NCBI GenBank assembly: GCA_949361645.1
Contig: OX442418.1
Span: 9,706,632 to 9,770,631 of the forward strand
Origin: Spongilla lacustris
Lineage: Eukaryota > Porifera > Demospongiae > Spongillida > Spongillidae
Length of the DNA: 64,000 nucleotides
Direction: 5' to 3'
A model generated the notes under the pieces. The model ran no database searches and was not told the origin of the DNA. It saw nothing but the letters and a program-made list of their open reading frames with translations. Every line of letters begins with the position of its first letter. Positions within the stretch are counted from its first letter, which is position 1. Shown here piece after piece: positions 53,573 through 63,694 of the stretch. A program made the translations under genes and the position numbers.

Positions 53573-54448
53573 GGAGGATTGATTATTCCGGAGTATAGAA
53601 CATCCGGGAGGGTAAAATTATTGGGGGATAAACTATTTCGTGACACCGGCAAGCTGCTTTTAAATTGCCTCATCCAGTTTATTGCATGAGTGGGCATTGA
53701 AATATTGTCTTCGTTGCTGTGAATAAATTTAGGCCTACATCAACACATTCAACGCTATGCGTCAACAAAAATCCTAATCCAGTTGTGGCTATTTTAGTAG
53801 AACAGGAAAAATGGAGAGTGAAAGGAGAGTAGAGGTAAAGGTACGAGTGAAGAGGGAAGGAGTATATAGAAGCAGGGGAAAGAGTGGGGAGGATGGAGGA
53901 AGGAAACGTACAGGGAGGGAAGGGATAAAGAATGATGCATTATAACTTCCTACGCACATGCAGGTCTATATAAAACAAAAGCTCAGGAGATTTACTTTTT
54001 CCTCTAGTTCTGCGATTATGCAATAACTTGCTACTGCCCTGCGGGATGTGATAGGTTGCTGGCCCTAGTGTTCATATATCAGGAAAGTCAGCACTATAGG
54101 TCTGCGCACATGGATTAGTGCGCGTCTGTACTTAATCACTCCGATCGCGAGTGCATGACGTCTGAAGCTGTTCCAGCATGCAGTACCGGGAAAATCTATT
54201 ACTATTCCATCAAAATGAATGTATCAGTTGGCTGGAGACCATTAGCCTCAGATTAATGAAGCAACGAATGACAGCACAGCATGCATGTAGTGATGTAGCC
54301 AAATTCATTTATATTTTTAAAATTAACTTGCATTACAATGCAGCTTTATGACTATGTCATAAATGTATTACGTTTTTGTCTCACTTTCGAACTTTCCCAA
54401 AGTCGCGTGTTATCTCTTCCTTTCTTTGCATAAGTGGTTAAAAAGGAA

Positions 54449-54482
<34 letters not shown>
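54449..54482. repeat. Poly(G) tract, 34 bp
   Basis: Uninterrupted G run, 430 bp upstream of the Ig/FN3 gene start. Confidence 0.97.
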
Positions 54483-54483
<1 letters not shown>

Positions 54484-54858
54484 GGCCTCCAATTATTAAA
54501 AAAAAAATACGAGTGACAAGAAGCGGACCGTGTCATTGAAAGTGTGTGCGGGCCTCTCCACGCAAAGCGGGGAAGCTTTGATAGATTATACTTTCATAAT
54601 GCAATCAGAAACTCTATGTTGCAGGCGTGACTACATGAATACACCATGCACCCTAGCTGCTTTGCCTTCAATTATGCAACTATTAATTTTGTTTGATCTC
54701 GGCCGCGGGCTGGTCATTAATTTTTACTTGGATCGATATATCTCGGTCTAGTTAGGTACTGAATGATATGCTTTTTTCCCGATGTAACCGTACTTCTAAC
54801 TGCAAAGGTAGCTAAAATACGCGACAACTTCATGCGTGCTTTACGGTATGGGGTTGCG

Positions 54859-54869
54859 TCTATAAAAAA
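54859..54869 (+). promoter_or_regulatory. Candidate TATA box of the Ig/FN3 gene
   Basis: CTATAAAAAAC lies about 50 bp before the ATG at 54913, leaving room for a very short 5' untranslated region. Single-motif evidence only. Confidence 0.35.
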
Positions 54870-54912
54870 CCGCGATTGATACTATACGGCGCGATAGTAA
54901 GTCAGCAGCGGA

Positions 54913-57900
54913 ATGTACTATCATTTTTCGCTAATTGCGTTCGTTTTTTTCTTTAGCTACACTGCAGGAGGTTAGTGTAACTGTATTTATTCTCTTCCCG
55001 CTCTAGTAAGCGATGTGGCTTTGTGCTCATCTTATCACAACGAATCTACCCGTCGGTTTGAGATCAGTTGTTCGTCACCAACCTTACTTAATGCAACATG
55101 CTACGTGGATACGATATTGAACCGCTGTAAAGGAGGTAAAATTATAAAAGCGCATATTGATAAACAGAATAAATGATATTTTTGATGCAGCTTATCCATT
55201 TTTTTATGTCGATACCCGCACTTATCTTGATGGTCCTCACATTGTCTTCATCATGGCAAGCGGAGTTAATAATTCGTTTCAATTCTGTGGAGGTTTGTCC
55301 GATGCACTATTGCTTTGTGCATACGCGCATGCAAGTATACATGCATATGCATGGGACAGTTATAAACTTCAAGCGAAAATGTCCGTTCGTTGTATTGAAT
55401 TATAATAAATAAATGGGGTCGCGAGATAGCTAAAACATAGATCCTACATTAGATACAGTCAATTTTGTTATTTGGTTCTTTAATCCAACAGTTTAGCTGC
55501 CGTTAAATAACTGTAGGCCACTGGAGATGGGAATTTGTAGCTGACTAGCTGTCCTCCCTAATATGGCGTCGACAGCTTCGATGAAATTCCGTGCCGCTAC
55601 GCAGATACACCACGTATTTCATGTACATGTGAATGCATGCAAACTTAGCGTCGTCTGTGTTATGTTCACAATCCATTCAAAACTCCAAATACTAATAGTG
55701 CCCAAATGTGCGGAGTGTAGGTGTTAACTAGTATTGATTGGGCTCGTTTCCAATCCATCTATGGCTAAAAGAACCTAGCACATGTTATGAATTTTTGTTA
55801 CAACTTGATACCTTCAGACTGACCAACGCGATATACCGACAATTATAAGTCATGCAATAAAACTAAGTTTGTTGTATATAGAATTTAAAGGCAATTGGTG
55901 TTGTAAAATGCAACGAAACAGGGACTTATCAGAAGGGATAATGTTACAGTTCTATAACAAGCTAGGGTTTGTGTTGTTTGTGTGCTAAATATAGGACTGT
56001 ACAACATTTTCCCTTCTGATAAGACCATAAATGGAACGTTGCATGCGAAAATTGGTCTTGTAGATTTGCATTTATAACATAAAACGCAAATCGATGTATC
56101 TTCCTACATTTTAACGCTATCGGGTTCCTATTTTTAGATCAACATAACACATCATTTCTGTATGTGAAAATCCATTTTGGTGTCATAATCATGCGGGGTA
56201 CCAACATTACAAGGTCCGATACCCCATAGAGGTCAAAGTGGCAACATCTTCAGATATAGGAGCGTCCAAATTGGCTCAAATTCGGTACATACGTAGAAGG
56301 GTCCTGTCACTATTGACTAGTTCTGTTCGTTATTTTTTTACTTTATCCGTTGCGGAGATATAGCTGTGCAAAGTACGTGCACGGTTTCTCGCTCGATTCG
56401 CGCCAATGATTTACGCACTCGCCTTCCATACATTGAATGTCTAATTCACTGGCGCCAATCGATCGGGAAATCGTGCACGCACTTTGCACAGCTATATATC
56501 CGTAACGGATAAAGTAAAGATTAACGAACAGAACTAATCAATAGCAACAGGACCCTTCTACATATGTACCGAATTGGACGCTCCTATCTGATGTGGCCGC
56601 TTTGACCCCTATGGGGTATCGGACAGTTGGTACCCTGCATGATTAAGACACCAAAATGAATTATCACATACAGCAATGGTGTGGTATGTTATGTTAAAAA
56701 TAAGAACCCGATAGCGTTAAATTTTCGGAAGATATATCGATTTGTATTTTATGTTATAAATGCAAATCCACAAGACCATGCATATTTCGCATGCAACGTT
56801 CCAAATGTTTCGTTGCTTTTTACACCATGCACCAACTGCTTTCAAATCGTACAAATTAACAACCAACTTTCTCGTAGAATGTGTTTGTTACTTGTTTCCT
56901 TAATTTTCGTATATAGGATGTCCGTGCCGATTGTAAAACATCGACTCGAACTTGAAGGTATTTCGCACCTCGTTTCGCTCGTTTCTTTTCCGACGTGAAG
57001 ACACTTTAAGAAAACAACTTCACTATACATCAATTGACGATTGAAGCGCCGCAGCTCATGTATAAACAAACATTAAATACAACTCTTACATGCAAATTGT
57101 CTATATGCCTCTATATCATAGACAGTTATAGTCTAATGTTCACCAAAACATAACATCGACTATTTTTTATCACATCGAGTCTCCCAGCCATTTCTGAAGC
57201 TAGTGGTGAACATTTCATCCTTTAAAAGTGAACCTAATCCGAGTTATGCGTGGTCAAGAAGAAGGAGACCCGCCAAATTGTTTCGGGACTTGGGTACGAA
57301 GATGGGCAGTACACTTTTGTTCTCTGCAACCGCATGGTTCTGTGGCATGAAACTGCTCTTTTTTGACTTTTTGCTATTAAAAAAAAAAAAATAACGACCC
57401 GATCGTCGGGAGTTTGTTATACTTATAGGTCTCGTATTTTTAATGACATTGATAATCAAGGTTAAATCCTATATGGAAGTTTCTAGCGATTATATACTCC
57501 GATAAATCCATCCTAACACACTAATTCTCAATGGAAGTTTCTTCTAACCAGCTGCAGCTCGATTCCGTGCAAATGATTTATACTCTACTATGACTATAAT
57601 ATTATTATCATACATTTTTGTTTAGGCGGATTGCCGTAAATATAAGTCTTTGACGGCCAATGACGGGAACAATGCAATCTAGGAAATGCGTACAAACTTT
57701 GTGCAGCTATACCTTTGAAATGCATGGGTAGTGTAAGATAGATCGGTTTTCATTTGCTGAATACAGTTTTGTTGAGCACTGATTACATTAGCTATTTCTT
57801 GCAGTAAAGCCTCTGGTCGTTCAGTGTGAAAGAAACAACAGATTATTCTAAGCTGAACTTAAACTACGCTGCCGTGTCAATATAAGCAACGTTTCCATGC

Positions 57901-59536
57901 AAGCTCAATGCTCCGTAGACGGTTCCCCATGGAATACATGTGCGCTAGTGTCCTCATCTTTTTTTAATAGTATGCATGACATTTACATACATGTACATTG
58001 TTCTCTTAATACAGGTTCGACGAGTATCGGGTTAATTGAGTGATGGAATCATACGTTTATGATCACAGTGTCCGAATGGTGATGGCCTAACTTACAACCG
58101 CTCAATTCAATTCATGGGTGCTTCAAAACCCGGCACAAGTATATACAGTTTTAACTATATAGCGTTAAATATTTTGGGACTAATAAATTCTTTTTCTTTC
58201 AGTTCCCCCAACAATCACCCCTGGACCATCAATGGTGGCCAGTGTAGTAAAACAGCTTGTCACCCTTATATGTGGTTCAAATGTCAGAAGTAACCCTCTA
58301 TCCACCATTCAGTGGAGAGACAATAATGGAACAGTACTGTCAGCTGGAGGAAGATACGTCTTTGGAAACACATCTGATAGTATTTACCTGAATATATCTA
58401 ACACTGCTTTGAGTGATAAAGGCAACTGGACATGTGTCCTTAACAATGGCTTGCATGCATCTCGCATGGTGAATGTACTTCTAATCATCATTGGTGAGCC
58501 TTATTGTAGCATACACATGCATTTGAAATGCAATTCTTCCATTAGCATCACCGTCTCAGCCTACGAAAATCACATCTAACCCAGTAAAGTTTAACAAAAC
58601 TCAGTTGTACATCAGTTGGCAGGCCCCGATCTACCTAGGAGTCCCTCCTGTCTCCACCTACATAGCAACAGCAACTTCTTTACTTGATCCAACTAATCGA
58701 ATCATCACAGTAAATACAACTTCTGTTCTCTTTACTCAATTGCTGCCTGGATTGTCCTATGACATCACTGTTGTAGCTGTGAGCACCTATGGCAGTGTTA
58801 CAGCACCTGGTCCTTCAAGTGACAGAGTCACCTTCAGTACTGTTCCTACTGGTAAGAACTTTATTGTTGGTCATTAATAGATAACTTTTTGCCAATAGTG
58901 CCAACTCTTGAGTGCAATAGTTTGATTGCTGTTGGTGGAGCGGTCAATGTATCATGGACAGTTGGGTACAATGGTGGGAGAGACATCTCAGCAGTTGAGG
59001 TTGAATACACTCTGGTTGGCAGTGATCAAAAACATCAGCCTATCAATGCATTGGTCACACCCACTGCAACATCAGTACTAGTTAGGGAACAGTTTGTGGC
59101 CACCAGATCCTACACATTCCAGATATCTGCCATAAATTCCATTGGCCACATCTTGCATGTGTGTGGACCAGTTCTTATCACAGAAGGTTTGTAGAGATTA
59201 CTCTGATACTATAACACATAAAGTTCCTCTCATCTTCAGGAATTCCTATTCGACCTAATCGGCCGATTCTTGCCAGCACCCAACAGGGGACAGTTACCAT
59301 GACATTGAGTACAGCTGCATCTGGTGCTGGAACTACTGGGACACTTGTGTTCCTAGTAAACTCCACCCCTCCAGTGGACATGATGTCATCCAGCTATCCA
59401 TTCCCCTCATACACTGATGGACAGCAGGTGTCTGTTGTTATCAACAACCTAAAACTTCACATTACCTACACCTTCATGGTTTCGGCCAGCAACATTTTTG
59501 GTACCTCAGGCTTTTCCACATTAACATGGATTGAAG
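54913..59536 (+). CDS. Ig/fibronectin III receptor-like gene, first block
   Basis: Exons all begin and end in phase 1. They are signal peptide 54913-54970 (MYYHFSLIAFVFFFSYTAG); Cys-rich 55007-55135 and 55191-55292; Cys-rich 57805-58014; Ig domain 58203-58493 (VTLICGSNV, TIQWRDNNGT, ALSDKGNWTCVL); and three FN3 domains, 58546-58851 (LYISWQAPIYLGVPPVSTY), 58899-59186 (VNVSWTVGYNGGRDISAVE) and 59240-59536 (TYTFMVSASNIFGTSGFST). Introns can be 36-54 bp. This is a cell-surface adhesion or immune-receptor ectodomain; no membrane segment lies in this block. Exon 57805-58014 contains TAA at 57849, so either this exon is skipped or the allele is broken. The duplicated block follows downstream and the gene probably continues beyond the window. 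Confidence 0.75.
55865..56855. mobile_element. Long inverted repeat (arms about 400-500 bp) in the Ig/FN3 intron
   Basis: The arms meet around a 40-bp centre near 56410-56450. Matching blocks include GGAACGTTGCATGCGAAA (56034 and, inverted, near 56800), TTAACGCTATCGGGTTC, CTATGGGGTATCGGAC and GCTGTGCAAAGT. Arms differ by scattered substitutions, so it is an aged foldback or long-TIR element. Transcribed as part of the intron it would fold into a long hairpin. Confidence 0.85.
55918..56028. mobile_element. Nested 110-bp foldback in the left arm
   Basis: Absent from the right arm of the long inverted repeat, so inserted later. Ends GACTTATCAGAAGGGATAATG and its near-inverse CATTTTCCCTTCTGATAAGACC form a hairpin. 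Confidence 0.75.
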
Positions 59537-60169
59537 GTATGAAGATTTATGTGGGCATGTGCTCGGTTTATATCATCAATACCAACATGTAATAGATGCA
59601 TGTGCATGTATTTGACAGAGCAAAACAATGCAAATTGTAATAATTCCTATGTGATTCGGGTCGTGGGATGTGTCATTAAGAAAGTGTGAACCGCATCTAA
59701 ATGTAGGCTTCCGAGAGTAGATTATGGTATTCATTAAACGATGAATTTTAAATAAATGAATATATAAAAATCCATTTCCCTCTAATCGAACTCCACTAAC
59801 ACGTATGCCTTGAAAGGTTTTGAAAATCAGGCTGCCATTTTCTAGACATGATTTTAGAATGCAAAATCTCCATGCAGTCTATTTGTGCATGTGTCGTCAC
59901 TATGTACTAATGCAAGTTATTCAACATTAAAATTGCAAGACTCGCAGCACTGAATTGTTAAATAAAAAGCCACATGCTTATAGCCAGTCCCAATTTCTCC
60001 TTGTTCCATACCGTATGCATATCACTATGTTACATGCAATAAGTTTTCAGTCAATCATCTTCGGCCATTGCAGGATTTAAAAAAGGCTGAAGTACACAAT
60101 TCAAGTCAAACTCTTATATGTTTATGCATGACTTTTGACAAAACGTTGTTACAATATTTCATCTTTCAG

Positions 60170-63100
60170 ACCTGCACCAACAATTTATGCTGGACCATTA
60201 ATGGTAGCATGCATTCTAGGAGAGCCTGTCACCATTATATGCGGCACAAACCTTAGAAGTAGCCAACCATCCACCATCCAGTGGATAGACAATAATGGAA
60301 CTTTATTGTCACCTGGAGGAAAATATGTCTTTGGAAACACATCTGACATTGTTCACCTGAATATATCTAGCACTGCTTTGAGTGATAAAGGTAACTGGAC
60401 ATGTGTCCTTAACAATGGCTTGTATGTGTTATGGCCCGGTTTGAATCCGTGACCCGATTTAAATCCGGTCAACCCGATTTAAAGCGGGTCGGGATTTAAA
60501 ATCCGGTCGACCGGATTTTCATCATACACATGTATGTGGCTGAGATCGTTGGTGTCAGTGAGTCTGAATTTGACGCAATCCTATCAGAGAAATTCCCTCC
60601 TAACGGAAAGAGAGGAACTAGCGGCGTGTACTATTCTGTCTATTCAGCCTTTGGTGAGAGTGTAAAACAATGTCTTGCAGAGGGCGTCCTCACCAATTAA
60701 GGAGCAGGTACTGTATATAGTAGTATCTGACGCACTGGGTGTTAGAATTTATGTGAATTGATACAAATATGTTCACTGATAATTCTGTCGTCTGGCCATG
60801 GTAAGAATGCATATTACACCAACTAATTCCAGACCAGTCGAAATAAGAAATCCGAATAATGTGAGCCATGGTTCTGCTATCATCTGTGTTTGTTTTTTGC
60901 ACTGCATGAATTGTGGCTCTCACAATGTAGATCATTATCAGTATACAAGTCCTCACCATGCAGCACTGATGATATCTATGCTTTGTCACATAATTGTGTC
61001 AGCTGTTATGTTTAGGCCAGTAAAGATGACCTCTTGCAGCTTTTTTCCCTGCTGCATGTGTGATGCCTCCCAGGCAAATATCATTAATAAAAAGTAATAA
61101 AGAGCTTATACAGGCTATTTTTGGAAGCCATTCACACCATCATTGGTGCTTGCTCTTCATTATCTCTCCTCCTATTAATAATTTATTTTGAAGTGTTTGG
61201 TGAGCACATTCCACTAACCCGTGGCTCAGTGGATGACAAGGTCGACCACTAACTATAGCTAATTATATTTATGTGCCACATTGCCTGTAAACCTTAAAAT
61301 GACATGATTTACAAATTCTCAGCCATTGTCCGAGCGAAGTGTGCGAGGTATACCAAATTAGGGGGAAAATCTGCATGTTTGAAGCATTTGCAACATTTTA
61401 TAGCTGTTTTGCTTTCAATGGCATAGGCAAGATTGAATTTGGACCAATGATTTATACATTAATTATGAAGAATGCACACAGTTCATTTCTCTATGTGGCA
61501 AGTGCCTCATGTCTATGACATCAATCTGGGAAATAAATGTGCACAAGTGAAACAATTGCCAATGCAACACAGCCAGTGTTTATTGAAGATATGGTATGGC
61601 ACACCGGGCTTGCAAAATTCTTTACTAGGATCCACTGGTGTCTGGTCCCTTTGAAGTGATTGGAGGCAGGAAAGAACTTTTCCAAGTGCTTCACTCCTCT
61701 CAGTACATAGCAGCAGATCTGTTCGATTCTTATGTCAACCGAACGTCTTATCAGCATACATGTAGAATTCGTTGCTTTTGATAGGCAATATAATTTAAAC
61801 TATTGTGCATGGTCCTTTCGCGTTGGCTTTTGCCACTGCTCTTTGTGCTCGGCCGGGAAGACCCCCAGTACTTGCACTTCAACACTGAAGGTACATCCAT
61901 ACGGGACCATTTACAACAGTGTTTAGAGAATGTTGTGATACAACCCTTTCCGTCTGAAATGCTGAAAAGAAGGAGAGCGCGTAGCGACATGAAAAATGAC
62001 AAGATTGAGATGTTTTGCACGTGCCGGAGTACCGAAGACAAAGGTACATGTATGTTGGAGTGTGTTAAATGTTCTACCGTATACGTGCATGAAGGAGTCC
62101 AATAGGATTGAAATGGAAGACTGTAGCATAACGTGGCTGTGCGACTCATGCAGCTATTAGGTATAGCCTGTACGCATTTGACTGTAAGCAATGTTGTCGC
62201 GATTTGATACGATGAATTTTTACTTTCATCACAAAACACCAAGTGTGTACTAACGCAATTATGTTAATTTTACGGTCAGACTGTGCACTATTCTCGAAAA
62301 CTACATAGCGGGTCAAAAAACACCAACCCAGTTCAAATCGGGTCAAGATAAGTGTAATGCCAAAAACCGGGTCAACCGGCTTTAAATCCGGTCAACCGGT
62401 TTTGAATCGGGTCAACCCGCTTTAAATCGGGTCAACCCGCTTTAAATCGGGTCAACCCGCTTTAAATCGGGTCAACCCGATTTAAATCGGGTCACGGATT
62501 CAAATCGGGCCGTAACATATGCATCTCTTGTGGTGAAAAAACTTCTGTTTATTGTTGGTAAGCCATGCATAATGTTCTATGTGAAAAACACTGATACTTA
62601 CCCAACCTTACATAGCCTCACCCTCTCAGCCAACTAATATCACATCTAACCCAGTGAATTTTAACAAAACTCAGTTGTACATCAGTTGGCAGGCCCCGAT
62701 CTACCTAGGAGTCCCTCCTGTCTCCACCTACATACCAACAGTAACTTCATCTCTTGATCCAACTAATCGAATCATCACAGTAAATACAACTTCTGTTCTC
62801 TTTACTCAATTGCTGCCTGGATTGTCCTATGACATCACTGTTGTAGCTGTGAGCACCTATGGCAGTGTTTCAGCACCTGGTCCTTCAAGTGACAGAGTCA
62901 CCTTCAGTACTGTCCCTACTGGTAAGAACTTTTATTGTTGGTCATTAATAGATAACTTTTTGCCAATAGTGCCAACTCTTGAGTGCAATAGTTTGATTGC
63001 TGTTGGTGAAGGGGTCAATGTATCATGGACAGTTGGGTACAATGGTGGGAGAGACATCTCAGCAGTTGAGGTTGAATGCACTCTGGCTGGCAGTGATCAA

Positions 63101-63694
63101 AAACATCAGCCCATCAATGCATTGGTCACACCCACTGCAACATCAGTACTAGTTAGGAAGCAGTTTGTGGCCACCAGATCCTACACATTCCAGATATCTG
63201 CCAAAAATTCCATTGGCAGAAGTGATGCTATTGTGTGTGGACCAGTTCTTATCACAGAAGGTTTGTAGAGATTACTCTGATACTATAACACATAAAGTTC
63301 CTCTCATCTTCAGGAATTCCTATTCGACCTAATCAGCCGATTCTTGCCAGCACCCAACTGGAGACAGTTACCATGACATTGAGTACAGCTGCATCTGGTG
63401 CTGGAAGTACTGGGACATTTGTGTTCCTAGTAAACTCCACCCCTCCAGTGGACATGATGTCATCCAGCTATCCATTCCCCTCATACACTGATGGACAGCA
63501 GGTGTCTGTTGTGATCAACAACATAAGAGCTGATATCATGTACTCATTTACAGTTTCTGCTAAAAACATGCATGGTACCTCTGACTTTACCACAGCAACT
63601 TGGATAAGCAATGGTGAGTGTTTGATGATACGCTTGTACATGTGTTGTTTACCTTTTACTACAGCTACTACACAGCCTCAGCTACCAATAACAG
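60170..63694 (+). CDS. Duplicated Ig-FN3-FN3-FN3 block, Ig exon split by a transposon
   Basis: Near-copy of 58203-59536, introns included. The Ig exon starts at 60170, is cut at 60426 by a 2.1 kb Ginger-like element, and resumes at 62518-62557. Its start is also two bases longer than in the first copy, putting it out of phase with upstream exons. FN3 exons 62616-62921, 62970-63260 and 63314-63613 are intact and almost identical to the first set. A 30-bp phase-1 mini-exon, 63665-63694 (TTQPQLPIT), follows, possibly a stalk. Because every exon is phase 1 to 1, exon 59536 can splice straight to 62616 and stay in frame. The gene runs off the window, so the membrane and cytoplasmic parts are unseen. 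Confidence 0.7.
60530..60700 (+). CDS. Small unknown open frame in the Ginger-like element
   Basis: 56 codons from ATG to TAA: MYVAEIVGVSESEFDAILSE and onward to QCLAEGVLTN. The composition looks coding. It lies just inside the left terminal repeat on the same strand as the Ulp1/PHD remnant and might be its first exon. Not recognised. Confidence 0.3.
   Translation: MYVAEIVGVSESEFDAILSEKFPPNGKRGTSGVYYSVYSAFGESVKQCLAEGVLTN
61110..61460 (-). pseudogene. Integrase core remnant of the Ginger-like element
   Basis: The minus strand reads WSKFNLAYAIESKTAIKCCK. In another frame comes FGIPRTLRSDNG, with the second catalytic Asp at 61328-61330, then TGA, then EFVNHV. After another shift HPLSHGLVECAHQTLQNKLL carries the catalytic Glu at 61209-61211. 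These blocks match integrase cores of the Gypsy/Ginger group in order. The first Asp and the zinc finger were not found with confidence. Two frameshifts and at least one stop make it inactive. Confidence 0.8.
61655..62160 (+). pseudogene. Ulp1-type protease C-terminus plus PHD finger remnant
   Basis: The plus strand has FEVIGGRKELFQVLHSSQYI, then ADLFDSYVNRTSYQ, where C48 proteases carry their VYDS segment. A decayed NYCAW region follows, then ALAFATALCA and (next frame) EDPQYLHFN, RDHLQQCLENVVIQPFPS. This is the C-terminal half of Ulp1-like SUMO proteases as found in transposons. The frame goes on with FCTCRSTEDKG, MLECVKCSTVYVHEG and, after a stop and shift, TWLCDSC. The Cys spacing fits a PHD finger. 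Orientation is opposite to the integrase in the same element. Frameshifts and stops show decay. Confidence 0.65.

Larger units (their letters stand above)
47472..53645 (-). mobile_element. Ginger-like DNA transposon, 6.2 kb, with integrase and OTU protease
   Basis: Termini TGTCACGAAATAG(A/T)TTATCCCCC are inverted at both ends and flanked directly by CCGG (47468-47471 and 53646-53649). TGT ends, 4-bp target duplication and a Gypsy-type integrase without LTRs, gag or reverse transcriptase are the hallmarks of Ginger elements (cut-and-paste transposons with Gypsy-related integrase). Both ends carry TATTCCGGAATA subterminal palindromes, and the right end has them in a 59-bp tandem repeat. Coding is on the minus strand: integrase, duplicated GPY/F-like modules, OTU domain, then further small exons. 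Several stops and frameshifts show this copy is inactive. Confidence 0.88.
53650..54912. other. Intergenic, no recognised gene
   Basis: Contains a 34-bp poly(G) tract (54449-54482) and no supported exon before the start of the Ig/FN3 gene. Confidence 0.5.
60427..62517. mobile_element. Ginger-like DNA transposon, 2.1 kb, inside a receptor exon
   Basis: Termini TGTTA(T/C)GGCCCG(G/A)TTTGAATCC and onward are inverted at both ends. They are flanked by TATG on each side (60423-60426 and 62518-62521), a 4-bp duplication. The comparable uninterrupted exon at 58203-58493 confirms the exact empty site. Subterminal 20-bp palindromic repeats CGGGTCAACCCGATTTAAAT occur about six times at the right end and in variant form at the left. 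Inside are a minus-strand integrase remnant and a plus-strand Ulp1/PHD remnant. TGT ends, 4-bp duplication and Gypsy-type integrase again indicate Ginger, from a different family than the 47.5 kb copy because the termini differ. Confidence 0.88.

Noticed and set aside
47472..53645. Reading the integrase region as a Ty3/Gypsy retrotransposon
   Set aside because: There are no LTRs, gag or reverse transcriptase, and the region is bounded by inverted termini with a 4-bp duplication, which fits a DNA transposon.
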